In this document: in pieces, positions 36,567-46,822 of the stretch
Numbering within the stretch: the first letter of the stretch is position 1
Layout of the letters: the number at the start of each line of letters is the position of its first letter
Origin: Cohaesibacter sp.
GTDB taxonomy: Bacteria > Pseudomonadota > Alphaproteobacteria > Rhizobiales > Cohaesibacteraceae
Length of the DNA stretch: 64,000 nt
Direction: 5' to 3'
NCBI GenBank assembly: GCA_025210795.1
Contig: JAOAQZ010000018.1
Location: 124,001 to 188,000, forward strand
The notes under the pieces: generated by a model
Told to the model about the DNA's origin: nothing
Seen by the model: the letters and a program-made list of their open reading frames with translations, nothing else
The model's database searches: none
Program-made: the position numbers and the translations under genes

Positions 36567-38225
36567 CTAGTCGCGATCTCTAAAGCCATTGGTAATTGGA
36601 TAGCGGCGATCACGACCAAAATTCTTTTCGGTCAGTTTCACGCCCGGTGCAGATTGGCGGCGCTTATATTCGGCAATATAAAGCAAATGCTCAATCCGGT
36701 GAACAAGCTCGGTTTCATGCCCCCGCGCCACAATTTCAGGCACAGACAATTCTTTCTCGACAAGGCATTCAAGAATATCGTCAAGAACGGGATAATCGGG
36801 CAAGCTGTCCTGATCGGTCTGGTTCTCGCGCAGCTCCGCTGTCGGTGCTTTGGAGATGATATTGGCAGGGATGACCTCTCCCTCAGGCCCCAAGGCATCA
36901 AGGGGCTTATTCTCGTTACGCCAAGCCGACAGGTGATAGACCTGCATCTTGTAAAGGTCCTTGATGGGGTTAAATCCCCCATTCATATCGCCATAGAGAG
37001 TGGCATATCCCACCGACATTTCGGACTTGTTGCCCGTGGTCACCACCATGTCGCCAAACTTGTTGGAAATTGCCATCAAAATAGTACCGCGAGAGCGCGA
37101 CTGGAGATTCTCCTCCGTCACGCCACTTTTGGTGCCATCAAACATGCCAGACAAGGCATTTGCAAAGCCTTCGACCGGCTCCTTAATGGCAATCGTGTCA
37201 TAGCGAACACCAAGGGCGCGGGCGCAATCCTCTGCATCCTTGAAGCTTTCCTCGGACGTATAGCGATAAGGCAGCATGACACAATGCACGCGGTCCGCCC
37301 CCAAGGCATCCACCGCCAAAGCGGCGCAAATCGCGCTATCAATACCACCGGACAGGCCCAGCACCACACCGGGGAAGCGATTCTTGTTCACATAATCACG
37401 AAGGCCCAGCATACAGGCAGACCAGGCATTGGAATCCTTGTCCGCAAGCGGCGCAACAGCACCCGACAAACGCCAGCCGCCGTCTTTGCGCTCTGCCACA
37501 AGATTTTCCTGCCGCTCCACAAAGCCGGGCATTTGCATGGCAAGGGACAAATCGGCATTGAGCGCAAAGGACGCACCGTCAAAGACTAGCTCATCCTGTC
37601 CGCCAACCTGATTGCCATAGACAAGCGGCAGGCTGGTCTCAACAACACGCTGAATAGCCACCTGCTGGCGAATTTCGGATTTGCCCAAAATGTAAGGCGA
37701 GCCATTGGGCACAACCAGCATTTCCGCGCCGGTTTCCTCAAGGCATTCGCACACTTCGCTGTCCCAGATATCTTCGCAAATCGGCACGCCAAGCCGAACC
37801 CCGCGAAAATCAACCGGTCCGGGGAAAGGCCCCGCATCAAACACGCGTTTTTCGTCAAAGACCCCGTAATTGGGCAGATCCACTTTATAGCGGATGGCTT
37901 TAACCTCGCCATCATCAAGCAAGCAAACCGCGTTATACAGCTTGTCATCCTCTTCCCAAGGCGTCCCAATCAATATGGCGGGAGCTTCCCCTGCGGTGAG
38001 CGGCGCCAGCTCCTCAACGGCTGCGCGGCACGCCTGCTGAAAGGCCGGTTTCAGCACCAGATCTTCAGGCGGATAACCCGAGATGAACAATTCGGACAAA
38101 ACAAGCAGATCCGCTCCGTCCTCTTGGGCCTTGGCATGGGCCTTTATTGCTTTTTTCTGATTGCCGGAAATATCCCCAAGGGTCGGGTTTAGCTGAGCCA
38201 CGCTAAAAACAAGTCTGTCGGTCAC
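36567..38225 (-). CDS. nadE: Glutamine-dependent NAD+ synthetase
   Basis: Final step of NAD synthesis: amidation of nicotinate adenine dinucleotide using glutamine. The 552-residue protein joins an N-terminal nitrilase-like glutaminase (Glu in LSELFISGYPPEDL, Lys in YKVDLPNYGVFDE, Cys in GVPICEDIWD) to a C-terminal synthetase with the P-loop LGLSGGIDSAI. I chose a GTG start at 38225, giving (V)TDRLVFSVAQLNP as in relatives, with AGGA 7 nt upstream; the ATG at 38252 is an alternative. Lies between the class II DAHP synthase gene and gltX, all on the minus strand. Confidence 0.94.
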   Translation of the reverse strand: MTDRLVFSVAQLNPTLGDISGNQKKAIKAHAKAQEDGADLLVLSELFISGYPPEDLVLKPAFQQACRAAVEELAPLTAGEAPAILIGTPWEEDDKLYNAVCLLDDGEVKAIRYKVDLPNYGVFDEKRVFDAGPFPGPVDFRGVRLGVPICEDIWDSEVCECLEETGAEMLVVPNGSPYILGKSEIRQQVAIQRVVETSLPLVYGNQVGGQDELVFDGASFALNADLSLAMQMPGFVERQENLVAERKDGGWRLSGAVAPLADKDSNAWSACMLGLRDYVNKNRFPGVVLGLSGGIDSAICAALAVDALGADRVHCVMLPYRYTSEESFKDAEDCARALGVRYDTIAIKEPVEGFANALSGMFDGTKSGVTEENLQSRSRGTILMAISNKFGDMVVTTGNKSEMSVGYATLYGDMNGGFNPIKDLYKMQVYHLSAWRNENKPLDALGPEGEVIPANIISKAPTAELRENQTDQDSLPDYPVLDDILECLVEKELSVPEIVARGHETELVHRIEHLLYIAEYKRRQSAPGVKLTEKNFGRDRRYPITNGFRDRD

Positions 38226-38332
38226 GATATCGTCCTGTGCTGAAACAATCATCCCATAGGGTTTAGAGCCTTTCGCCAGCAAGGGCAACGAAAAGCCAAA
38301 GCTGAGACCATAGAAGACAGGCATTTGCCAAC

Positions 38333-38365
38333 AAAAAAGCCCGATCCTTGCGAACCGGGCTTTTC
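38333..38365 (-). terminator. Intrinsic terminator of the DAHP synthase gene
   Basis: AAGCCCG and CGGGCTT pair around a 12-nt loop; on the minus strand a run of T follows. It lies 30 bp after the DAHP synthase stop. Confidence 0.85.
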
Positions 38366-38394
38366 TTCATCTCGATCAAAAGAGCGTTTATGCC

Positions 38395-39777
38395 TTAAGA
38401 GGCCTGACGATCAGCGGCCTGACGGTCTGCCCGCTCTTTCTTGATATTTTCTGCAATCAGGAAGGCAAGCTCAAGAGCCTGATCTGCATTGAGGCGCGGA
38501 TCACACTGGGTGTGATAGCGATCAGACAGTTCATCTTCCGAAATAGCCCGTGCACCGCCGGTGCATTCGGTCACATTCTTGCCGGTCATCTCCACATGAA
38601 CACCACCTGCATAGGTGCCTTCAGAGCGATGAACCGCAAAGAAGCTTTCCACTTCTTTCAAAATGCGATCAAACGGACGGGTCTTATAGCCACTTGAAGC
38701 CTTGATCACGTTGCCATGCATCGGATCACAAGACCAGATCACCTTGCGGCCTTCGCGTTTGACGGCTTTGACCAGAGCGGGCAGATGATCAAACACTTTG
38801 TCAGCGCCAAAACGGGTGATCAGCGTCACACGGCCTGCTTCATTGTTCGGGTCAAGAACATCAAGCAGGTTGAGCAAATCATCCGGCTCAAGGCTTGGAC
38901 CACATTTCAGGCCAATCGGATTGCAGATACCGCGGAAGAATTCAACATGAGCATGATCGATCTGGCGGGTACGATCCCCGATCCAGAGCATATGGCCAGA
39001 GGTTGCATACCATTTATCCGAAGTCGAATCGATGCGGGTAAAGGCTTCTTCATAGCCGAGCAACAGAGCTTCATGGCTGGTATAGAAATCGGTTGAGCGC
39101 AGGCTCTCGGTCTTGGACGGATCCACACCGCAAGCGCGCATGAAGTCCATCGCTTCGGTGATGCGATCTGCCAGTTCCTGATAACGGCTGCCCTGCGGGC
39201 TGTCTTTAAGGAAACCCATGGTCCATTGATGCACATGGTCAAGATTGGCAAAGCCACCTTGAGCAAAGGCACGCAGCAGGTTGAGGGTAGCCGCAGACTG
39301 GCGATAAGCCATCACCATCTTTTGCGGGTCTGGAATACGCGCCTCGGCGGTAAAGTCCATATTGTTGATAATGTCGCCGCGATAGCTTGGCAGTTCCACA
39401 CCGTCAACAGTCTCTGTCGGCGAGGAACGCGGCTTGGCGAACTGACCTGCAATGCGGCCAACCTTGACCACAGGCGATGCTGCGGCATAAGTCAGCACAG
39501 CTGCCATTTGCAGGAAAACACGGAAGAAATCGCGAATATTGTCCGGGTGATGCTCGGCAAAGGCTTCGGCGCAATCGCCCCCTTGCAACAAAAAGCCATC
39601 CCCCTCTGCAACCCGCGCCAATTGCGCACGCAATTTGCGGGCCTCGCCAGCAAAGACCAAAGGTGGATATGTGGCAAGGCGACCTTCAACAGATTTGACT
39701 GCCTCTGCATCGGGATATTCCGGGACTTGCACAATCGGTTTTGATCGCCAGCTGTCCGGGCTCCAGGTCTTGCTCAT
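38395..39777 (-). CDS. aroG: Class II DAHP synthase (3-deoxy-7-phosphoheptulonate synthase)
   Basis: First step of the shikimate pathway, joining PEP and erythrose 4-phosphate. The 460-residue protein is the plant-like class II type: [33 protein letters not shown] (metal-binding Cys), [24 protein letters not shown] and CDPMHGNV. The C-terminus ends with a short duplication of ADRQA, probably neutral. GAGG lies 6 nt before the ATG. A terminator isolates it from nadE. The gene symbol for class II enzymes varies. Confidence 0.94.
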   Translation of the reverse strand: MSKTWSPDSWRSKPIVQVPEYPDAEAVKSVEGRLATYPPLVFAGEARKLRAQLARVAEGDGFLLQGGDCAEAFAEHHPDNIRDFFRVFLQMAAVLTYAAASPVVKVGRIAGQFAKPRSSPTETVDGVELPSYRGDIINNMDFTAEARIPDPQKMVMAYRQSAATLNLLRAFAQGGFANLDHVHQWTMGFLKDSPQGSRYQELADRITEAMDFMRACGVDPSKTESLRSTDFYTSHEALLLGYEEAFTRIDSTSDKWYATSGHMLWIGDRTRQIDHAHVEFFRGICNPIGLKCGPSLEPDDLLNLLDVLDPNNEAGRVTLITRFGADKVFDHLPALVKAVKREGRKVIWSCDPMHGNVIKASSGYKTRPFDRILKEVESFFAVHRSEGTYAGGVHVEMTGKNVTECTGGARAISEDELSDRYHTQCDPRLNADQALELAFLIAENIKKERADRQAADRQAS

Positions 39778-40126
39778 AATAGCCTCTTCTTACTTTACTG
39801 AATAACCAAAATTATATTTGGCGGATATTATTGATCATGCATCAAAAGTGCACCAAAGCCTCAAAAATGACCGGAATGCACGAAAAAGAACATAACCAAG
39901 AATGGTGTTATACACATTGGATTGAACGGTTTCCACTGATCTTTCAGCAAAAAAATAACAAATTCCGTCATCTATTCGTCATAAGCAGACAAAAAAGCCC
40001 CATGAGGGGAAATATAGCGGGCAGCGAGCACCCTCACCCAAGGCAAAATACGGATTTTTACCTAGAATCCACGAGCGCAGTTACGCCTTGTTAGGTTGCG
40101 GCCTAATCTCGGGCATTACAAAAATC
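39778..40126. other. Intergenic region upstream of the DAHP synthase gene
   Basis: About 350 bp, AT-richer than its neighbours. It should hold the DAHP synthase promoter; TATAAT-like and AATAAT-like hexamers occur near 39805-39830 on the minus strand but without a convincing -35. An open frame at 39831-40094 has no ribosome binding site or family resemblance. Confidence 0.4.
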
Positions 40127-40789
40127 CTACAGATCAATCACGCGGCATTTGGTCAAACGCCAATCTATCTTGATTTTGGAAGCGATAAGAGCCTCGGCCA
40201 GGCCATCGCTCATAAAAAATCTGCGTCTAACACTTGGATCCATCCAAAGATCTGGCCCATCCAACGCAGCTTTAGATACGGCAATATCACCATCCTGTTC
40301 TGGAGCAATGCTCCAGATTTTCCGGCTATCTTTTCTGCGGATGGATTGAAGAAATGTATTCCTGCTTTCCTCTGGTAAAAAACAGTCTTTCTGACTACCA
40401 AAATTAAGGAAAGAGTAATGCGCCGGATAAAGACTTGTCTCATCAGCCTCATAAATCGGGAAAGGAACAAGTCCGCCGGTCCCCAGATCAAACCGGGATA
40501 AAATTTTGGCCAGATCTTGATTAACTGCCAAAAATCCGGCAGCCCAAAATACAGCCTTCATACATTGAAAACGCTTTTCATCATAAACAGCCATTGCTTC
40601 AGGAAAGTCTTCGCGCTGCAATGTTTCCCCATTTCCAGCACGGCTCATGGCACGACTCACGTTTTCTGGCCTCGTCGGAATCATATGACGCTCATAAGGA
40701 GCCTCCCAAGCTTCCCCATAAAATTTAGCGCGCAAACCAGGACGATCACCCAAGGTCTGATCGCTTTTCAAACTACTCACCCAAACCAT
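40127..40789 (-). CDS. Imm11-like (DUF1629) family protein, orphan
   Basis: A 220-residue cytosolic protein resembling the Imm11/DUF1629 family, proposed as immunity proteins against polymorphic toxins. The features I recognise are LSRFDLGTGGLVPFPIYEAD, FLNFGSQKDCFLPEES and the C-terminal block AALDGPDLWMDPSVRRRFFM-SDGLAEAL. AGG lies about 9 nt before the ATG. No toxin-like, RHS or secretion gene is adjacent; neighbours are the DAHP synthase gene and der. The nucleotide sequence looks somewhat AT-richer than its neighbours, which with the isolated position would fit acquisition, but I have not measured this. Confidence 0.6.
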   Translation of the reverse strand: MVWVSSLKSDQTLGDRPGLRAKFYGEAWEAPYERHMIPTRPENVSRAMSRAGNGETLQREDFPEAMAVYDEKRFQCMKAVFWAAGFLAVNQDLAKILSRFDLGTGGLVPFPIYEADETSLYPAHYSFLNFGSQKDCFLPEESRNTFLQSIRRKDSRKIWSIAPEQDGDIAVSKAALDGPDLWMDPSVRRRFFMSDGLAEALIASKIKIDWRLTKCRVIDL

Positions 40790-40852
40790 TGAAACTACCT
40801 TCCCTTGCCTGCCCCGCTACCAACCAAGTGCCTTAAAATCTGGGCACCGCAA

Positions 40853-40876
40853 CAAAAAGGGCGGTAAAACCGCCCT
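40853..40876 (-). terminator. Intrinsic terminator of der
   Basis: AGGGCGGT (40858-40865) pairs with ACCGCCCT (40869-40876) around a 3-nt loop; the minus strand continues with TTTTT. It lies 24 bp after the der stop. Confidence 0.85.
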
Positions 40877-40900
40877 CTTCCAGATGATCAAACAACATCA

Positions 40901-42358
40901 TCAATAAATTTTTCTTTTGGCCGCTTTTGCCGCATAAGGGTTGTCCCCTTTGCGCATCAGCATCCGCACCGGCACCGCTGGCACCTTGAAATGCTCTCTG
41001 AAATCATTGAGCAAATAGCGCGTATAGCTGTCCGGCAAGGCCTCAGGGCGCGAGCAAAAGACAGCGATGGTCGGAGGCCGAGCCTTGATCTGGGTGGCAT
41101 ACCGGATCTTGATCCGCCGTCCAGCCACACCGGGAGGCGGATGGTGATGGGTTACATTATTCAGCCAGCGATTAAGGCGTGATGTGGAAATGCGGATATT
41201 CCAGATTTCATAAATATCCAAAATAGAGCGCATCAGGCGATCCAGATTCTTGCCCGTCAAGCCAGAAATGGGAATAAGCGGCACATTGCGCATCTGCGGC
41301 AAAAGGCGGGTCGCCTTTTCGCGCATTTCCTGCAATTTTTGCTGATGGTTCTCAACCAGATCCCATTTGTTGAGCGCAATCACAATCGCACGACCTTCCC
41401 GCGCCACAAGATCGGCAATTTGCAAATCCTGCTTTTCAAACGGTTTGGTCACATCGAGCGTCACCACCACAACTTCGGCAAACTGGATAGAGCGCAAAGC
41501 ATCCGAGACAGACAGCTTTTCAAGCTTTTCCTGCACCCGTGCCTTTTTGCGCATGCCCGCTGTGTCAAACAGCTTGAATTTACGCTCGCCCCATTCCCAA
41601 TTAACAGAAATGGAATCGCGGGTGATGCCAGCCTCAGGGCCGGTAAGCAGACGGTCTTCCCCGATCAGATTGTTAATCAGGGTCGACTTGCCCGCATTGG
41701 GCCGGCCAACAATAGCAACGCGCAAGGGCTTGGACGGATCATAAAGAGGCTTTGCGGCCTCTTCGTCTTCGATCTCGCCATCAATGGCAACGTCAACCTG
41801 CGGGCCTTCATCCTCGGCCAAGGCGTTGGCAAAGATATTCTCGCCACCATTGGCGGCAATCATTTCTTCTTCCTGCTTGACCAGCACTTCGTAAAGATCG
41901 GCCATGCCAATGCCATGCTCGGCAGAGACCGCAATCGGCTCACCAAGACCCAGCGAGAAGGATTCATAAAAGCCGCCGTCAGCCGCCCTGCCTTCCGCCT
42001 TGTTGGCGAGCAAAACCGTCGGTTTGCCCGACTTGCGCACCATATTGGCGAAATATTCATCCATCGGCGTGATACCGGAGCGGGCATCAATCATGAAGAA
42101 GCAGATATCGGCCAACTGAATGGCCTCTTCTGTCTGCAGACGCATCCGCGTCTCCAGCGCATCTTCTTCAGCCACCTCAAGCCCGGCGGTGTCAATGATA
42201 TTGATGGTCAAATCACCAATGGTCGCCTCGCATTCCCGGCGATCACGGGTCACACCCGGACGATCATCGACGAGCGCCAGCTTCTTGCCAACCAAACGAT
42301 TGAACAAGGTTGATTTTCCAACATTTGGACGGCCTACAATGGCCACATTCAGTTTCAT
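40901..42358 (-). CDS. der: Ribosome biogenesis GTPase Der (EngA)
   Basis: Tandem-domain GTPase needed for 50S assembly. The 485-residue product has G1 motifs twice, [12 protein letters not shown] and [18 protein letters not shown] and DTAGMR switch motifs, NKAE and NKWD specificity motifs, and a C-terminal KH-like domain ([20 protein letters not shown]). An acidic linker (about residues 170-200) separates the GTPase domains. I chose ATG 42358 ([16 protein letters not shown]) over a longer frame. Upstream lie bamB and a YfgM-like gene in the same direction, as in E. coli yfgM-bamB-der. Confidence 0.96.
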   Translation of the reverse strand: MKLNVAIVGRPNVGKSTLFNRLVGKKLALVDDRPGVTRDRRECEATIGDLTINIIDTAGLEVAEEDALETRMRLQTEEAIQLADICFFMIDARSGITPMDEYFANMVRKSGKPTVLLANKAEGRAADGGFYESFSLGLGEPIAVSAEHGIGMADLYEVLVKQEEEMIAANGGENIFANALAEDEGPQVDVAIDGEIEDEEAAKPLYDPSKPLRVAIVGRPNAGKSTLINNLIGEDRLLTGPEAGITRDSISVNWEWGERKFKLFDTAGMRKKARVQEKLEKLSVSDALRSIQFAEVVVVTLDVTKPFEKQDLQIADLVAREGRAIVIALNKWDLVENHQQKLQEMREKATRLLPQMRNVPLIPISGLTGKNLDRLMRSILDIYEIWNIRISTSRLNRWLNNVTHHHPPPGVAGRRIKIRYATQIKARPPTIAVFCSRPEALPDSYTRYLLNDFREHFKVPAVPVRMLMRKGDNPYAAKAAKRKIY

Positions 42359-42484
42359 ATCCGTCAAACCAAACAACGCATCAGGCCCCACACGGCGCTT
42401 TCATCAGCGTCATGTAGGGCCCAAAGCAGATCACAAGATCATCAAAACGTGCCTTCCGGCCTCAAGGGCCAGAAGAATTCAAGC

Positions 42485-43846
42485 CTAATTAAAGGCAGAC
42501 AGCGTGCCATTGCCAGACAGAGAAATCAGCTTGCCACCAACAGCAATGGGGGCAATAAAGATAGGATCTCTCACATCACGGGTCACTTTTACCTGACCAT
42601 TGACAGGACTTACTCCAACCAGCTGTCCTTCGGTTGATGCGAACCACAAAGACCCACCGGCAAGCACCGGACCGGCCCACGCAGAGCGCTTTTTCTTCTT
42701 TCTAATGGAGGGAAGCTGGTTTGACCAGCGGATTTTCCCCGTTTTCCGGTTCATCGCAATCACGCGATCATCCAGATCCAGCACAAAAATCGTATTTCCC
42801 GATACCGCAGGCGTATGCGCAGAGCCGATTGAGCGGTCCCACAGGCGTTCGCCATTGCGCGTATTCAGCGCTGCCATATTGCCGGCAACGCTGACGACAT
42901 AAATTGCGCCATCGGCCACAACAGGGCTGGCAGCAACATCGGAAATGCCGGAAATGGCAAATCTGCGGCTACCCTGCACAATAGTGTCAGACCAGCGCAT
43001 CTCGCCAGTTTTTCGGTCAATCGCAACAAGCTCCCCTGAGCTACCGGCAAAATAAACGCTATTGCCAACAATAGCGGGGGATGCCGCAGCCAAAAGACCC
43101 GCGCCTTCCGGAATGCCGTTAAACAACCAAGCTTCGGTGCCGTCAGCCACATTGACCGCGTAAACCGAATTGGTCGCTGTGACGGTCACAACCAGATTGC
43201 CCTGAACGGATGGAGCACCACGGGCAGGCGCATCCAGATCGAAGCTCCAAAGCTGACGACCTGAGGCCCCGTCAAGAGCAACAAGCTTGCTAAAGCCGGT
43301 TGCCACATAAACGCGGGCACCATCCATGGCAATACCGCCACCAAGCGCAATGCCGTCCTCGCCTTCGGGGCGCACATTGGTTGTCCAGCCTCGACCGCCA
43401 TTTGAGGCAGAATAGACAGAGACCTTGCCATCAGGGCTATAAACCCCGACGCGGCCACCATAAGAGACCGGTCGAGAACCCGAGCGCTCATCCGTCTTGC
43501 CGCCCTTAATGGCAGCATTCACGCTCCAAAGCCGCTGCCCCTGACCGGAATAGGCCACATGAGGCGGACGGTTGGCAACGCTGCCCCCGGCCTGAGACCA
43601 GGAGGAATAGGCAACAGGGCCAGAGATGGAAACCGGAGACGAATCCTCCACGGCAAGTTTGCCAGCATTGGCAAACAGAGCCTGCCGCTTACCCGGCAAA
43701 GGCACTTCTTTGGCCGCAAAAGGATTGCCGCCGTCCATCAAATCAGTAACAGAGCTACAGCCAGCCAGCACACCACCGGCAATCACCAATGCCATAACCG
43801 AACTTGCTGCACGAATTTTAGTAAAGAAAGCTAAGAGAGCTTGCAT
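42485..43846 (-). CDS. bamB: BamB-like PQQ-repeat outer-membrane assembly lipoprotein
   Basis: Predicted lipoprotein of the BAM complex that inserts outer-membrane proteins. The 453-residue protein has a signal ending in the lipobox LAGC (Cys30), then an eight-bladed beta-propeller with PQQ-like repeats such as VYSASNGGRGWTTNVRP, VALDGASGRQLWSFDLDAPA, AIDRKTGEMRWSD and AMNRKTGKIRWSN. The synteny with der and the YfgM-like gene supports BamB over a PQQ dehydrogenase; no catalytic residues are present. The ATG overlaps the previous stop as TAATG. Confidence 0.88.
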   Translation of the reverse strand: MQALLAFFTKIRAASSVMALVIAGGVLAGCSSVTDLMDGGNPFAAKEVPLPGKRQALFANAGKLAVEDSSPVSISGPVAYSSWSQAGGSVANRPPHVAYSGQGQRLWSVNAAIKGGKTDERSGSRPVSYGGRVGVYSPDGKVSVYSASNGGRGWTTNVRPEGEDGIALGGGIAMDGARVYVATGFSKLVALDGASGRQLWSFDLDAPARGAPSVQGNLVVTVTATNSVYAVNVADGTEAWLFNGIPEGAGLLAAASPAIVGNSVYFAGSSGELVAIDRKTGEMRWSDTIVQGSRRFAISGISDVAASPVVADGAIYVVSVAGNMAALNTRNGERLWDRSIGSAHTPAVSGNTIFVLDLDDRVIAMNRKTGKIRWSNQLPSIRKKKKRSAWAGPVLAGGSLWFASTEGQLVGVSPVNGQVKVTRDVRDPIFIAPIAVGGKLISLSGNGTLSAFN

Positions 43847-44532
43847 TAGCTGGCCTCCTTGGCTTTGGACGCCTCTTCGCCAATCTGAGAGCGAATGTAA
43901 GCAGCATAAACTTCTGCACGCTGACGCAACTGAGCGGGGCTTTCAGCATCCTGCACAACACGCTCGGCAATTGGCAGCGCCTTTGCAAAGTCGGCCTTGT
44001 CGAGATAAGCCAGTAACACCAGCTCGCGCGCTGAATGGCGGAAATCATTGCCATCCATCATAGAGGTGAGCTGCAGAATGACCTCATCGGCCTTGCCTTG
44101 ATCAAGAAGAAGGCCTGCAGCACGAATGCGGGCCAGATCCTGCATCAACTGCCCTTTGCTGCTGTCAGCAGCAATGGCCTCGAACTGGGCAAGAGCCTCA
44201 TCCACCTTGCCTTCTTTGGCAATCTCGGACGCAATGCGCATTTCCGCCAAGGTGGGATAACCGCCCGTGCCGTCTTTTTTCAACGCTTCCAGTCGGGCGA
44301 TAGCCTCACCGGTCTGACCATTTTCAGACAATTGCAGAGCCGCCAAAAAAGCATCCCCAGACGTTGCCGCCTGACTGCTTTTCCAATAGTCCCAGCCTTT
44401 ATTTGCAGCCGTTGCCAAAACGATCAGAAGAGCAAAGCCGATGACAAAGGGACCATATTTGTCCCACGCCTTTTTCATCTGCTCGTCACGCAGCTCTTCA
44501 TCAACTTCGCGGATAAAATCAGATTCTGACAT
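43846..44532 (-). CDS. YfgM-like tetratricopeptide membrane protein
   Basis: A 228-residue inner-membrane protein with a cytosolic N-terminus (MSESDFIREVDEELRDEQMK), one membrane segment (GPFVIGFALLIVLATAA) and a periplasmic TPR-like domain. YfgM in E. coli is an ancillary SecYEG/PpiD partner linked to envelope chaperones. AGGA lies 4 nt before ATG 44532; the longer frame to 44649 is not family-like. Its stop overlaps the bamB start by one base, so YfgM-BamB are coupled, with der 126 bp further on. Confidence 0.87.
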   Translation of the reverse strand: MSESDFIREVDEELRDEQMKKAWDKYGPFVIGFALLIVLATAANKGWDYWKSSQAATSGDAFLAALQLSENGQTGEAIARLEALKKDGTGGYPTLAEMRIASEIAKEGKVDEALAQFEAIAADSSKGQLMQDLARIRAAGLLLDQGKADEVILQLTSMMDGNDFRHSARELVLLAYLDKADFAKALPIAERVVQDAESPAQLRQRAEVYAAYIRSQIGEEASKAKEAS

Positions 44533-44837
44533 CGTTCCTCGCTTGGGCGCGCCCATAACCACAGGGCAGCAAGCCATTCTGGCACTTAAACTCGATTGGC
44601 CGGACCTTAGCCCGAACAAAAGCATGTGGCAATTGTTCGGGGCCCGCAAAATCCCAGATTATTGAAAGCAGAAAGGGTTGTTACCAACTTAACAAAAGCC
44701 GCAGCCCCCTCACTGACAGCATTTTTACTGGCAGTTCGCCTTTCTTCATCCCTCAATGCGGCAAGAATGGGGTGATGACCCAAAGAATTAGGTAGCACGA
44801 TCCCCTCTCCCCAACATTTTAGCCCGTGGATTTACCC

Positions 44838-45656
44838 CTATTTTGGAGCGGTATAAACATGGTCCGGGCCGGGGAACGAGCGCTCGCGCACCTCTTTGGC
44901 GTAGGCGCCAACTGCCTGATCAATCATCTGTCCCACTTCTGCATAGCGTTTCACGAACTTGGGCACCCGATCCGCAAAGCCAAGCATATCTTCGCTAACA
45001 AGTATCTGCCCATCACAAGCGCTAGATGCTCCAATGCCAATGGTGGGAATGGAAAGCTTACTGGAGACCTGCTTGGCCAAGGGCTCGACAATCCCCTCCA
45101 GCACCACACAAAATGCACCCGCCTCCTGCACCGCAAGGCCATCTGCTTCCAGCTCGGCCCAGCGATCACTGTCCTTACCTTTGACCTTAAAGCCCCCGTC
45201 CACTTGCACCGCTTGCGGGGTCAGGCCGATATGCCCCATGACAGGCACACCACGGGAGGTCAAAAAAGCAATGGTTGGCGCCATATGACGACCACCTTCA
45301 AGCTTAACCGCCGTACAGCCCGTCTTCTGCATGATCTCAACCGCATTGCAATAAGCCTGCTGCGGCGATTCCTCGTAAGAGCCAAAGGGCATATCAATAG
45401 CAACCAGCGCCCGCGCGCTGCCGCGCATGACAGCCTGACCATGCAGGATCATCATATCAAGGGTGACAGGAAGAGTGGTCTCAAGACCATGCAAAACCAT
45501 CCCGACGGAATCCCCCACCAACAAAATATCGGCATGGGGATCAAGCAGGCGCGCCATCGGCGCTGTATAGGCCGTTAGCGATACAATCGGCTCTTTACCC
45601 TTACGTTGCAAGATATCCGTCGTGGAAATGCGTTTTTGCTGATTTTGTGCAGACAT
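44838..45656 (-). CDS. panB: 3-methyl-2-oxobutanoate hydroxymethyltransferase PanB
   Basis: Makes ketopantoate from 2-oxoisovalerate and methylene-tetrahydrofolate in pantothenate synthesis. The 272-residue barrel has [30 protein letters not shown] (metal-binding Asp), [25 protein letters not shown] and IPTIGIGAS. The start ATG 45656 gives [15 protein letters not shown]; an in-frame extension to 45689 exists. panC is not adjacent. A terminator belonging to the NnrU gene lies upstream. Confidence 0.95.
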   Translation of the reverse strand: MSAQNQQKRISTTDILQRKGKEPIVSLTAYTAPMARLLDPHADILLVGDSVGMVLHGLETTLPVTLDMMILHGQAVMRGSARALVAIDMPFGSYEESPQQAYCNAVEIMQKTGCTAVKLEGGRHMAPTIAFLTSRGVPVMGHIGLTPQAVQVDGGFKVKGKDSDRWAELEADGLAVQEAGAFCVVLEGIVEPLAKQVSSKLSIPTIGIGASSACDGQILVSEDMLGFADRVPKFVKRYAEVGQMIDQAVGAYAKEVRERSFPGPDHVYTAPK

Positions 45657-45841
45657 GGTCTTACTTTTCGGCCGCCTAATACCAGGCAAGCCTCTCCCTT
45701 TTTCGCCAACATACCATCACTCGGGTGGCAGGTCGGTCCATTCATGACCCGAAATTCTCATTTTGAGCACAAGCCATGTAGATAGTCACCTTCCTACCCC
45801 AACTGGCCGCAAATGAGAATAAGGAAAACGAATAACACAGC

Positions 45842-45872
45842 AAAAGGGCCACTCGTCTATAGAGCAGCCCTT
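45842..45872 (-). terminator. Intrinsic terminator of the NnrU-family gene
   Basis: On the minus strand AAGGGCtGCTC pairs with GAGTgGCCCTT, then TTTTG. Just beside it, GACAGATCTCA is repeated twice in tandem (about 45893-45914). Confidence 0.65.
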
Positions 45873-45926
45873 CGCAAATCATAGAGTGACAAAGACAGAT
45901 CTCAGACAGATCTCAAGGTCAAAATC

Positions 45927-46499
45927 CTAGAGGATCGGGCTCACATCAAAGGCCCATTCATGCGCCCAAAGAACCATAATCACATAGAAGCCAAGACCGA
46001 GCACAAGCGCATAAAGATCATGAACCCAGCGCCCCTGCGGCACCGTCACCAGACCGGCTGAAATGCGTTTTTTAAGCGAAATCCGGTAGGAAACAGCAAA
46101 GGCGAGGAAAAAGCCAAACAACACAATATCACCCAAAGTGCCATTGCCGATCAAATGCGACAGCGCCCAAAGCTTGAGAGCGACCGCGAGAGGTGATGTC
46201 AGCTTTTCCTTGACCTTGCCAGCAAAAGGCGCGGCAAACACCAGAACAGATGCGATAATCATCAAGGTCGCGACCAGATGTCGGGTCCAAAAAGGAGGAT
46301 CCCAAATAACGACGGGATCATTCCGGCTTTCAAAATAACCATAGACGATCAACACAATCGACGTCAGAGCAACAATTCCATGAAGACCGCGATAGCCCAT
46401 CAAGCCGATTTTGGAGACAAACCGATCCTTCAAAGCAGGAAATTGCGGAACCAGATGGATCAGCAGAAACAGGGCAATACCCAAAAGAAGACTAGTCAT
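45927..46499 (-). CDS. NnrU family membrane protein
   Basis: A 190-residue inner-membrane protein with about five hydrophobic segments. Family-typical elements are LFLLIHLVPQFPALKDRFVS, GYRGLHGIVALTSIVLIVYG, ALKLWALSHLIGNGTLGDIV and GFFLAFAVSYR. NnrU is tied to nitrite/nitric oxide reduction in some denitrifiers and to carotenoid isomerisation (Z-ISO) in phototrophs, but no such genes are nearby. ATG 46499 starts at the first membrane segment; a longer frame to 46607 looks spurious. Confidence 0.88.
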   Translation of the reverse strand: MTSLLLGIALFLLIHLVPQFPALKDRFVSKIGLMGYRGLHGIVALTSIVLIVYGYFESRNDPVVIWDPPFWTRHLVATLMIIASVLVFAAPFAGKVKEKLTSPLAVALKLWALSHLIGNGTLGDIVLFGFFLAFAVSYRISLKKRISAGLVTVPQGRWVHDLYALVLGLGFYVIMVLWAHEWAFDVSPIL

Positions 46500-46696
46500 A
46501 TCGCAATCCCTCACTTTGCATGCACTGGCGATTGATGCCCGCGCACCACACTTCGCATCCCTTGCATATAACCAGCACAGACATAGAGGAAAATTGTCCC
46601 AAGTCAATAATCATGAGGCTTGTCTTCATAAAACAAATTCATTGTCTCTTGCCACCCGCTTCCCTCCAGCCTCAGCACGTCTCACAAAAGCGTGTT

Positions 46697-46725
46697 TTGT
46701 CAAGTACGGTATAATATTGTATAGT
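46697..46725 (+). promoter_or_regulatory. Consensus-like promoter of an orphan small RNA
   Basis: TTGTCA (46697-46702), 17-nt spacer, TATAGT (46720-46725). Start of transcription expected near 46732. A second TATAAT at 46710-46715 has no matching -35. Confidence 0.65.
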
Positions 46726-46731
46726 TGCTAG

Positions 46732-46822
46732 ATATTATTCGCTCTTGAAGCGAATTGTTCCAGACCTTGAAAACTGATGAAAGATCAACCTTGTATTGCC
46801 CCTACGAGGTTGATCTCTTTTT
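46732..46822 (+). ncRNA. Predicted orphan small RNA of about 90 nt
   Basis: The interval from the promoter to the terminator has no open reading frame of note and folds simply: a 5' stem ATTCGCT/AGCGAAT with loop CTTGA (46737-46755), a single-stranded stretch, then the terminator stem AGATCAACCT (46782-46791) with AGGTTGATCT (46807-46816) followed by CTTTTT. This promoter-hairpin-terminator layout is typical of trans-acting sRNAs. I do not recognise the family. It could also be a premature-termination leader of the DksA-like gene 240 bp downstream. Confidence 0.6.

Noticed and set aside
39831..40094. Possible 87-codon gene upstream of the DAHP synthase gene
   Set aside because: No ribosome binding site, no conserved features, and it lies over the expected promoter region.
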